NCBI RefSeq assembly: GCF_000143415.4
Contig: NW_003314300.1
Location: 1 to 39,719 of the forward strand
Source of the DNA: Selaginella moellendorffii
Taxonomy: Eukaryota > Streptophyta > Lycopodiopsida > Selaginellales > Selaginellaceae
Length of the DNA stretch: 39,719 nucleotides
Direction: 5' to 3'
A program made the position numbers and the translations under genes. The notes under the pieces are model-generated. The model saw nothing but the letters and a program-made list of their open reading frames with translations, was not told the origin of the DNA and searched no databases. Below are positions 22,228 through 30,266 of the stretch, one piece after another; position 1 is the stretch's first letter, and every line of letters begins with the position of its first letter.

Positions 22228-22235
22228 TATTTATA
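22228..22235 (-). promoter_or_regulatory. TATA box of peptide A, minus copy
   Basis: On the minus strand TATAAATA, in the context CGAACTATAAATATGAGCCCC, aligns with CGAGCTATAAAGACGAGCCCC before the plus copy. It lies 62 bp upstream of the ATG. Confidence 0.65.
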
Positions 22236-22258
22236 GTTCGAGGCAGCTACAGAGGTCA

Positions 22259-22329
22259 AGTTCCGTGTTTGGGAATTTCTTCTTTTTTCTATAATGTCGA
22301 AAAAAGAAGAAATTCCCAAACACGGAACT
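22259..22329. repeat. Perfect 31-bp inverted repeat, 9-bp spacer
   Basis: Arms 22259-22289 and 22299-22329 are exact reverse complements; the spacer is TATAATGTC. The hairpin lies between the minus-strand A promoter and the plus-strand C copy 2, at the head-to-head junction of the inverted block. The phrase AAACACGGAAC in the arms also occurs singly before the plus A gene (about 24917) and before C copy 3 (about 26216). This suggests the second arm was made by copying an existing promoter segment backwards. Confidence 0.95.
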
Positions 22330-22410
22330 CAAAGAGATAAGGACTAACTGATGCCATCCCTTCCTGCCTCATAGATTAAACCACCTCTCTCGAATATAAC
22401 AAGCTTACTA

Positions 22411-22496
22411 GCAGCAAAAAGGTGGTTGTTTTCGGTGCTCGTCACGTTTGGACGTGGAGGAATCGCACCTCGAGGATGGCGCTGGTATGGATCGTA
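22411..22496 (+). pseudogene. Peptide family C, copy 2: short fragment
   Basis: AGCAGCAAA is followed, after a deletion that removes the ATG and most of the signal peptide, by GTTTTCGGTGCTCGTCACG and then GGACGTGGAGGAATCGCACC. The encoded mature start is GGIAPRGWRWYGS and then a stop. Where copies 1 and 3 have TAG, this copy has TGG (Trp), so the stop is not ancestral. Confidence 0.65.
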
Positions 22497-22736
22497 GGTT
22501 TCGATTATTTAGCAATTTTGAACGTATAATTCAAACCATGATAAATATGACGAACAAGTTGAGGGAACTGTGACCACCGTTTCCTTTTTACAGCAGAAAT
22601 CCAATTGCCCCATATGAAATCCCGCCTTTGGAAACGCTTATTCGCCATTGACAAATCAAAGCTCTATTTTGTCAGTCGAGAGAGTTTACTGTATTCCAGG
22701 AAAACGCCGGTAAAAAGCAAAGGAAATAATCAGAGA

Positions 22737-22765
22737 TGACGTGGCATGTAATTATGTCCACGTGG
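22737..22765 (+). promoter_or_regulatory. Paired ACGT elements (TGACGTGGC and G-box CCACGTGG)
   Basis: TGACGTGGC at 22737-22745 and the palindromic CCACGTGG at 22758-22765 lie in a roughly 100-bp segment upstream of PPR copy 2 that copy 1 lacks. Such ACGT cores bind plant bZIP and bHLH factors; whether they drive anything here is unknown. Confidence 0.35.
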
Positions 22766-22839
22766 CAGTTGTTCCATCCATATACAGTTGAAATACATAG
22801 AAAGTTCTTCCTCCTCGTGCGTGTCTCTTCGCTGCTAAC

Positions 22840-24495
22840 AATTGAAGCCTCTAGAACAGGCCGTGGACGATCTAGATCGGCGTGCATTGTCGCTCGACGA
22901 CGACTACGCGCCTTGACGCAAGAGATTTGCGTCAAGGCGCCAGGCTCCACGCGCTCATCCTTCACCACCAATCCAACAGGTACCTCGCAAATCTTCTCAT
23001 CCAGCTCTAAGGAAGGTGCGAGCGCGCGGATCGAGCATGGCAGGTGTTTATCAGCCATCCATGAGCCCAACAGATTCTCCTGGAACTTGATGCTTGGCGC
23101 TTATGCCCAAAATGCGGATCTTGAGGAAGCAAAAGAGCTGTTTTAAGAGATATTGTTGCATGGGTCTCTATTCTCACGGCTCATGCAAACCGTGGAAACT
23201 TGGAGGAGCGCCAAGCATTGTTTGATCAGGTTTCAGAATGGGATGTAGTTTGCTAGAACTCGATACTTACAGCATATGCACATAACGGGCATATGGATCA
23301 AGCAAGCCAGATCTTTGATGGAATGCTAGAACACAACATAGTTTCTTGGACTGTTATGGTTAATGGGTATTCCAGAAAAGATCTGTTAACGATGCGCTAA
23401 ATTTGTTCATGAGAATCCCCGAAACCAACGAGCTGGGATGGACTATTCTTGTTACTGCATATGCCCAGCTTGGGCATATTGAAACAGCCAAGGAGCTTTT
23501 CAGTAAAATGCCACACCGCTGACTTAATATCGTGGGACGCAATGCTAGCGGCAACGTCCAGCCTGCAAGAAGCAGGTCTCTGTTTGATGCCATGCCACAG
23601 AGGAACGTTGCATCGTGGTCGACAATGGTCACAGCACTGGCCGAGAGAAACCAGCTCGAAGAAGCTTGCATTCTCTTCGATCGAGCTCCCCATCACGACG
23701 ACATGGTGTAGACTGCCATGATCTTGGCCTACTCCAACCACGGCCACCTCGAAGAAGCTATGAAGATGTTTGCACGGATGCCACAGCGCGATCTCGTCGC
23801 TTGGACGGCAACGGTGGTGGCAATTGCTTTGCACGGGAGTTTGATCGATGCCAGAGCCTTGTTCGACCAAATGCCACAGCACGCTAGCGTCGCGTGGAAC
23901 ACGATGCTGGGAGCTTTACATCCAGAGCAATTGCCTCGTCCAAGCGCGGGAGCTCTTCGTGGCCATGCTGGTGAGAGACACAGCGAGCTGGAACACGATC
24001 CTTGCCGCGAGCGCTGAAGGGGGGAATGTCTTGCAGGCCGGGAAGATCTTCTCCACATTGCCTGAACGGAGCATTGTGTTGTGGACGCGATGTTTTTTGG
24101 CAGCATGGCGATGGAGGGCAAGACGAGAAACGAGATAAGTTTCCAGGGGATTTTCCTGACTTGCAATCACGGTGGGAAGCTCCGTGTGGCACTCGACTAC
24201 TTTCGATCTATGGTGGCCGAGTACAGCATTTCTCCAAATGTGATTCACTTCCAGGCGATGGCAGATGTGCTGGGACGAGCCGGGCTGGTTGCCAAGACCG
24301 AAGGTCTGCTGCTGGTGATGCCCTTCCAGCCGCATTTCCTCGCGTGGAAGAGCTTGATCAGCGCTTCCAAAGTTCATGGTAGTGGCAAGAACATCGATGT
24401 TGCAGCTCGTGCCGCAGAGAAACTCTTGGAGATGAAACCAGGGGACTCTGGAGCTCTACGTGCTTATGTCGAATCTGCAAAAGCAGCTGCGTCAC
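22840..24495 (+). pseudogene. PLS-type PPR pseudogene, copy 2
   Basis: A close duplicate of 19068-20753, beginning at ATTGAAGCCTCTAGAACAGG. It keeps the PPR runs FSWNLMLGAYAQNADLEEA, LGWTILVTAYAQLGHIETA, WTATVVAIALHGSLIDA and, near the end, AMADVLGRAGLVAKTEGLL. Lesions include a loss of about 80 bp near 22925, a TAA after KELF (about 23143), a TAG after DVVC (about 23254) where copy 1 has TGG, and further frameshifts near 23380, 23512, 23925 and 24090. It has TGG at the place of the TAG in copy 1 (about 23238). Copy-to-copy homology ends at GCAGCTGCGTCA (24495), so both copies share the same truncated C terminus, lacking E+ and DYW domains. Confidence 0.85.
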
Positions 24496-25020
24496 ATGAG
24501 TCCATTTGGCCGCTTAACATTAAAGAGTCAACAAGTATAACTTTAACAACATTTAATTAATAGAATAACAGAAAATAATTATAAGTAAATTAAATAAGAA
24601 AAACAATTTTAATGAATAAATCTTGATAATTATTGATATCACTTTCATTAATCGTTGCAGATTGCTCTAGAATGCCCAAGAGATTGTCAGACAATGTATT
24701 TACCACTTTGATTAAAGTTGCGGGAGACTTGACGTACTGAGTCTGTGGTCGAGATGGAAGACAGGGTATTAGGTTCGTGTTTAGTATATTAGCATCGAAG
24801 TTCTATGGAACTTTGAATCAAACACTTGTAAAGTTTTGGCAAAGCTAGTAGAGGAATGCTAGAGTGACTTTGGAGATAAGAATTTGAAGGGTTGGAGAAG
24901 CATAGGAAAAGGCAAACACGGAACCACTTTTACTGGACTAGCTCTCAAATATTCTTTCAGAGATAAGAAATAAGCGAAGCCGTCCCAAGACAACTCTCCA
25001 GCGTCCATCTAACATTTTGT
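24496..25020. other. Gene-free spacer before peptide A
   Basis: A/T-rich to about 24660, then mixed composition without any open frame of note. The upstream promoter phrase GGCAAACACGGAACC is at about 24912-24926. Confidence 0.4.
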
Positions 25021-25032
25021 GCTGCCTCGAGC

Positions 25033-25038
25033 TATAAA
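25033..25038 (+). promoter_or_regulatory. TATA box of peptide A, plus copy
   Basis: TATAAA in CGAGCTATAAAGACGAGCCCC, 82 bp before the ATG. The block from here to AGCAGCAAATC is shared with the minus A copy and with the C copies. Confidence 0.7.
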
Positions 25039-25119
25039 GACGAGCCCCTCCTGCCTCACAGATCAAACCATTTCTCTCTAATATACAAGCCTACTTGATC
25101 TTAGTCTGAGCAGCAAATC

Positions 25120-25317
25120 ATGGAGAACAAGGCTTTCTTGGTGATGTTTTTGGCGCTTGCCATGTTTGTGATGATGCTGGCCATGGGCGTGGACGTGGGA
25201 GGAATCGCAAAGGCTGCTGCCCAGCGCTGCCAGTCGGGGTGGTATTGGTATGACAACAGTTGCCACCGTTGCCAGAGGGGTTGGGTCTGGCGCAACAATC
25301 GCTGCTGGCGCAACTGA
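25120..25317 (+). CDS. Small secreted Cys/Trp-rich peptide A, plus copy
   Basis: An intact 65-codon frame starting MENKAFLVMFLALAMFVMML, a strong signal peptide, with a probable cleavage zone at GGIAKAAA. The mature tail of about 31 residues is two tandem motifs, RCQSGWYWYDNSC and RCQRGWVWRNNRC, then WRN. It has four Cys and five Trp. It differs from the minus copy by F6L/L7F, M9L and V56S. Preservation of the frame in two inverted copies, while B, C and PPR neighbours decayed, argues for selection. A GT-AG pair at 25336-25391 (56 nt) gives a plausible 3' UTR intron conserved in the other copy. Not assignable to defensins, thionins or snakins by Cys pattern. Function unknown. Confidence 0.8.
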   Translation: MENKAFLVMFLALAMFVMMLAMGVDVGGIAKAAAQRCQSGWYWYDNSCHRCQRGWVWRNNRCWRN

Positions 25318-25489
25318 AGCCTCCCGTTTCACGGGGTAAGCCCATGTTAAGAATCAACATCGTAATTGCCTTTGATTTCATCATTCTGCAGTGCCAAGAA
25401 AGAATAAAGAGCACTGATAACGTGTTTTCTGATCGTGATGAGTTCCAGCAATAATAAATAAATTGTCCAGCTTGATATAAAAAGTCTGA

Positions 25490-25730
25490 ATGTCTCTTGC
25501 TCCTCCTCTCTTCTCCAAATCCCTCGACTTCCAATCAATGCATCGCTGGATTGATCGATTGCTCGACTCGATTGGAGCGTCACAACCAGGCCCAGGCACA
25601 CGTAGCTCACCAAGGCGATGGCGCAGCGCTGCCAATGGATTTCGCTGCGTGCTATGCAATTGGTACGGGTATGACCAGTTGCCATCGATGCCAGCGAGGG
25701 TGGCGCTCGAATGGCAGCCGCTACTGAAGA
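25490..25730 (+). pseudogene. Peptide family B, plus copy: frameshifted
   Basis: The ATG frame at 25490 (MSLAPPLFSKSLDFQSMHRW) runs through GASQPGPGT and NGFRCVLCNWYGYD, then loses the Cys-rich end because two bases (AA) are missing at about 25674 relative to gene A and the minus B copy. In the restored phase the sequence continues SCHRCQRGWR and ends at a TGA near 25725. The ATG-led frame instead reads through to 25873 in non-homologous sequence. It follows gene A by 170 bp, as in the inverted block. Confidence 0.6.
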
Positions 25731-25839
25731 ATCGCCAAAGTTCGCTAGCCTGGCGCCTCGAAGAACCACGGGAGCGCAGTTTGAAATTTTCAAGCTTTTG
25801 GACTAAATTTTATTATTATATAATATTAAATAAACTAAT

Positions 25840-26140
25840 ATATGTTTTTGTCAATGAAATGTTGCCATCTTAGTCTCGACGTGGAACTTGGAAAAGCAAC
25901 AAGAAGGAAATAAGATGCAGTAGTGGAGACAAAATTTTCAACGAATCTGATCGCTTTCCCAAGACAAAGTCTAGCAATTACATACACCAACCACGTCCCC
26001 TCTCTCGATCGAAAGTGAAATGAAACACTTCTAAAGATCGTGAAGATCCAGCAATTTATTTGGATGTTTGTCCTTTTCAGTGGCAGTGAAGTCTATAGCA
26101 ATGGCGCGTGGTGATGCATGAGTTCAATAATATATATTAT
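25840..26140 (+). repeat. Block D, copy 3
   Basis: Matches 18190-18490 closely (GTTGCCATCTTAGTCTCGAC, GGAAATAAGATGCAGTAGTG, TTTATTTGGATGTTTGTCC, GGTGATGCATGAGTTCAATA). The TATATAAA present in copy 1 is missing here (the sequence is CCAACCACGTCCCC). It links the A-B block to C copy 3, which establishes the order A-B-D-C of the ancestral unit. Confidence 0.75.
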
Positions 26141-26302
26141 ATAAACTGTGCCTTTACTCATATGGATTCATGTTGTTCTATGTCCCAGCATTATAAAAAG
26201 GAAAAGGAATTGACAAACACGGAACGATTTCCTCGACTAACTTTCAAAGGACAAAGTGATGCCGCCCTAAGAGACGTTACAGCATTGTATGCTGACTCCA
26301 GC

Positions 26303-26308
26303 TATAAA
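26303..26308 (+). promoter_or_regulatory. TATA box of peptide C, copy 3
   Basis: TATAAA in CCAGCTATAAAGACGAGCG, 63 bp before the ATG. It is homologous to the A promoter box and to the mutated TACAAA of C copy 1. Confidence 0.6.
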
Positions 26309-26370
26309 GACGAGCGGCCTCACACTTCTCTCGAATATACTCGTTGAACTCTTAGTTTTAGCAGCAAATC

Positions 26371-26479
26371 ATGGAGAACCAAGGCTTGCTTGGTGTTGTT
26401 TTCGGTGCTTGCCATGTTTGTGCTGATGCTGGCCATGAGAGTGGCCGTGGGAGGAATTGCACCTCGAGGATGGCGCTAG
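26371..26479 (+). pseudogene. Peptide family C, copy 3: frameshifted secreted-peptide leader
   Basis: It carries the same extra C after ATGGAGAAC as copy 1, then a leader like LAMFVLMLAMRVAVGGIAPRGWR in the shifted phase, then TAG. Downstream, GGCGGCAGCTGCCAC may be the remains of a Cys-containing mature end (GGSCH). The segment AAATCAAAGCTCTATCTTGT and the CTGTATTCCAGG sequence that precede the PPR copies also follow here, but the homology stops at about 26725, where unrelated transposase sequence begins. Confidence 0.7.
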
Positions 26480-26732
26480 GATGGCGGCAGCTGCCACCGT
26501 AACTAGAAAGCTAGCTCCTCTCTGTGATCGTAAGTTTCCTCTCGGCAATTTTGAATGTATAATTCAACTATGAAGAACAAGTTGAGGGAACACACTATGA
26601 CCAACAAATCCAATTGCCCATGTACGCTTATTCGCCATTGACAAATCAAAGCTCTATCTTGTCCGTCAAGAGAGTTTACTGTATTCCAGGAAAATGCCGG
26701 TAAAAGCAAAGGAAATGATCGATGCCAAAGGT

Positions 26733-27330
26733 TGCATGTGGGGAGATGGGTAGTAATATCACGTCCATGCCTAATAGTCTTGCTGTTTCCAGGACAAGTT
26801 TGGTCACATAAGACCTGTGGCCATCAACAATGCGAGTGTGGTAGTTGTAGGCGAACATCCATTAGGGATTGATTTCATAAAGTGTTCAAGCCAATAGATT
26901 TTATATCATTCAAACTTTCTCACTGATGGCGAGTGTAACTCTTACTTTGCAATCTGCAATCCAATTTTGCATCCTCCACTTGCCTTGGAAGATATAGGAT
27001 CCAGGTAGCAGCATTCACTGCCACAAGAATAGTCATCTGCTCAGTGTTGTTTGGGACAATTCAGGAGCTGAATCTGACACTTGGGGTGTCCAAAACTTTG
27101 ACACCTCTACAACAATTGGCTCAGACACTACTTTTGTCAGCATTCCAAATGTGATTTGCTTGCAACATAAGATGCATCAAGATTCTCATAGAATCGTGAT
27201 GCAACTTCTTTGCTTAGGAACTTTGCATGTTGGAGCTCCAAGGCCTCCCCAAGCTTGCTACTGATCTCTGGGTGCCATTTCATGAAGCTACTGCTCCACT
27301 TTCGGCTCGGTTTTCTGTCTGTCCAGCTTA
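26733..27330 (-). pseudogene. Decayed DDE_1 (pogo/Tigger-type) transposase
   Basis: On the minus strand from about 27330: HPEISSKLGEALELQHAKFL, then RFYENLDASY and a degraded NADKSSV corresponding to the NVDETG step of the catalytic core. TEQMTILVAVNAATWILYLP follows, and after several stops RIVDGHRSYVTKLVLETARL and ILLPISPHA, the second catalytic Asp block (DGH/DxH...LPxHT). Multiple stops and frameshifts are present and the C-terminal part is missing, cut at the junction near 26726. The N-terminal CENP-B-like domain is not recognisable upstream. Confidence 0.65.
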
Positions 27331-27808
27331 GTGCTATAGATGCCTGGAAACAACAAGAAGAGAAGTAAGTTGGTTCTCTTTCTTTTATCTTTTACCTTTT
27401 CAGATTGGCTTTCACTGACAAGAGCTGCCTGACAATTTTTCTGCACAACAGGCTAAAAGTGGTTTAATTAAGACCTCAAAGGACTTATAGTGTACCTCTG
27501 GATGCAATGACGGCCCAGAACGGGATAGAAGTGTTTGCACACGAGCTCTTCAAAGTAAGGTTGTACCTTTTGGACCAGCCAACGAAGTATTGTAAGATTT
27601 GCTCCATGTAATGTTGTTCTGGCTGAGATTTGCAGTTGATGTAACAGTAAATCTTGTGATCGGATCTAGAAAACATAAAAGAAAGAAATGCTTTCCTTTT
27701 TACAAGAATGTTCTTACCTCAAGATTCTATGCACTTTCACAGTCCACTCTTGAGACTAGTATATTTTAAGTCTATCCTTGTGTTTCTCCTCCATGTTTAA
27801 TGTGGTAT

Positions 27809-28054
27809 TTAGGTTATGCTCCCACAATTCTTCACGTGGTCAAAGCCTCTCGCATGTGGATCGTTCGCCAAGGGATAGCCACATAAACGATTCGTTACTG
27901 GAGCTTTATTCCTTTCTTCTGCAACATTGATTTTGCGATGGCGCTTGCCATGTACCATATATCCACAAACAACACTACTGCCACCAACTATTGTTACTTT
28001 GCTCAAATCCTTTATAGTGCCCACCGGTTGCAACTCCACCATTTTGTGGAGCAC
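27809..28054 (-). CDS. Unidentified 81-codon open frame
   Basis: The frame has protein-like composition (VGTIKDLSKVTIVGGSSVVC, then HGKRHRKINVAEERNKAPVT and NRLCGYPLANDPHARGFD). No family is recognised, and it has no clear promoter or splice partners. It sits among transposase and exon relics, so it may be part of a decayed element. Confidence 0.2.
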   Translation of the reverse strand: MLHKMVELQPVGTIKDLSKVTIVGGSSVVCGYMVHGKRHRKINVAEERNKAPVTNRLCGYPLANDPHARGFDHVKNCGSIT

Positions 28055-28194
28055 GGAGCAAATCTATTCCCTGCCTCTGTTTTGAAGATCCCGAGCGTGG
28101 ATTTGCAGGCTCTCCATGCCTTGATGCTTGCAAGCAGACTTTACCAGTTCATGTTTTGTGGCTTCTCTTGCCTTTAAAACGTTTCCTTTGGTGT

Positions 28195-28440
28195 AGAAAA
28201 GGAGTGGCTTTCATTCAAGGAGCCTGCGGTTTAATCCCCAAAGACTTAAAAAGAAATGTCCAGGACACTGCATTAACTTTGACTTATCAAGGTGCGAGCT
28301 TTTTCTGAATGGCATGGAACCAAGGTGAAGTTCCAGAGATCCAACCAAGAAAGCTCTTGTCTTAGTAAGCAAAGTGTGGAAGCGATGGACCAAGGATGAA
28401 GGCCTTTCTGAAGCAGCGAAGTGGTTTGCCAAAGTTCAAG
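28195..28440 (+). pseudogene. Exon relic related to 11140-11290
   Basis: Contains VEKEWLSFKEPAV, stops, then in one phase FSEWHGTKVKFQR and in another VSKVWKRWTKDEGLSEAAKWFAKVQA followed by TAA. At the DNA level GGCTTTCATT and the block AACTTTGACTTATCAAGG...CTTTTTCTGAATGGCA resemble 11150-11222. The family is not recognised. Confidence 0.35.
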
Positions 28441-28557
28441 CTTAACAATTTTAAGACTGATTCAGCCAACATTTCTACAAATAAATGCATCAATTTAGAA
28501 TGCTCTACTTGATTGCTAGACTTTTGATGGGATGTGTCTAAGGCAGATCCTAGACAT

Positions 28558-29887
28558 TCATTTAATTTCAGAAAACTTCATCAAAATAAACCTACAAATC
28601 TCTTCAAAAGCCTTCATGGTTGTTTCAGCATGAGATGCAGTTCCTGCTGAAATCTCCACACAACCAATATCTGTCTTAGTTGGAGGTAATTTAGTGTTGG
28701 AGCGACTAAAACACCAATATCCCTTTCTTGATGTTATTTCCTTCTTCTCTGAGCTTGATGTTGTCATGATCGTTCCCAAAGGCACGGAGCTTGAAACCCA
28801 TTCTTTACAATTTTGTACCACAAACATCCGAGAAGTACAAGAAAGATTCTGTAAAAATAAAATAATATATAAAAAAGAAAAAAGAACATATGTCTTACCT
28901 TCACATATGAGCTTTGTCCAGCATCAGTGAAAGCAATGCATTTGAGACGTTGTAGCACCTCTAACTCTGTAAAGTTTATAATAAATATAAAATATCTCAA
29001 GTAAATAATTAAAACCTCGATATTTTAGAAGCTCATAAGCATCATATCCACCACATGAATGTGCAATAATAGCAAGTTGTTTAGCTGGAAGTTTTTGACA
29101 TATATTATCCCATACAGATATAATATGTTCTCTCCGATTCTTAAAGTATGACTCCTATAATAAAAACATTAATAAGTAAAGGTAGAATAAGAAAACTTAA
29201 AATTGCATTACCGTTTTTAGAGAGGCATGATTTGGATTCAAAACTAATATTGCAATGTTCCTCTTGTGTGCCCACTCTAATAAAATATAAAGTTATATCT
29301 GACTAAAATACTAATTTTCTTAAAATTTACCAAGAAATGGCAAAACACTCCCAATCTTTAGTGAACCCTGTACCAAAATTTAAATTCAGTCTCAAATTGG
29401 AAACTTATAAAGAACTTACATTAATACATAGCTTCCGAGCCCATTGCCCTGCACTGATAAAAACAAAACCAGAAATTAAATCCCTGTACTAAAATTAATT
29501 GAGTTAGAAAACTTACGCTACTTTTCCAGCTCCACAGCCAAGAATAACAAGCTCATTAGCTTTAACAGCATTCTTAGATAAGAAAACAAAACACTGAAAA
29601 AGCACATAAGGTTTTAAAATCTCAAATTGAATCTAACCACTAAAACCTTTTGTGAGGGTAGCTCCACTCTCTCCATACCATACTTCTAGAAATAAAACAG
29701 TTAGCACGATTTTTTTTTACTTAACTAGTACCGTTTCCATAAGCTGATGCACAATAATCTCCAGAGCATCGCCTACACACTCATAATGAGATTGGCTTAC
29801 AAACTGAAAACCAGCACCAGTCGCTATATGTCGCAGTTCTAAGCTTTCTTCATCTAATCTATAGCCCAACTCTTCCAATCTCTCCAT
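28558..29887 (-). CDS. Arb2-domain protein (FAM172/ARB2A-like), nine exons
   Basis: Exons on the minus strand: 29887-29732, 29685-29647, 29593-29517, 29453-29420, 29367-29331, 29276-29212, 29154-29016, 28966-28899, 28848-28558. All introns are GT-AG and 46-63 nt; phases agree; the product is 301 residues starting MERLEELGYRLDE. It shows the alpha/beta-hydrolase-like Arb2 fold in order: VFLSKNAV and LVILGCGAGKVAAGQWARKL (about 66-102), IAILVLNPNHASLK, SVWDNICQKLPAKQ, then the nucleophile-elbow region LAIIAHSCGGYDAYELLKY. KCIAFTDAGQSS, KEWVSSSVPLGT and the C-terminal ISAGTASHAETTMKA (GTASH, a His-containing block) follow. Fission-yeast Arb2 is in an Argonaute chaperone complex and animal ARB2A acts in the nucleus; the plant role is not established. 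No signal peptide or membrane segment is seen. The gene is divergent from the PPR gene. Confidence 0.87.
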
Positions 29888-30266
29888 CAAAGCAAACCCT
29901 AACTAGGTTTTAAAATAACATATACATATATTCCTTTTATCAAGGAAGAGCTCAGAATCACAAGACACTTGCATTGCATAGAGAATTGGATATATGCCAG
30001 TTGTTACTTGTTCTTAGTCTTTGCTTGCCACCATGGCTTCTACCTCAAGCTCTCAAGCTTGTCAAGCAGGAACTTCCTGTTGAGCCTATATGGTCTTGAG
30101 AATGAATTTTTCTTTGCGAATGCTCTACTGGATGCGTCCTCGATTGCTTCCAATCCGTTCGTAGTGGTTACTGAGGGCTTTTGCAAAGCATCGATGCTTT
30201 GGAGTGGGCGCGTTTGCAAGAGCCACAGTAGCTTAGCTTGGAATAAAAAGAGCGGGCTTATTTGAA
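29888..30266. promoter_or_regulatory. Divergent intergenic region between the Arb2-like and PPR genes
   Basis: About 380 bp must hold both promoters. A 98-codon plus-strand frame (29969-30265) and an antisense frame cover it, but neither resembles a known protein and the plus frame has no homology landmark. No clear TATA box is seen for either gene. Confidence 0.4.

Noticed and set aside
22668-23070. A minus-strand 132-codon frame upstream of and over PPR copy 2
   Set aside because: It is antisense to the PPR leader and first motifs, and it is interrupted in the homologous region of copy 1.
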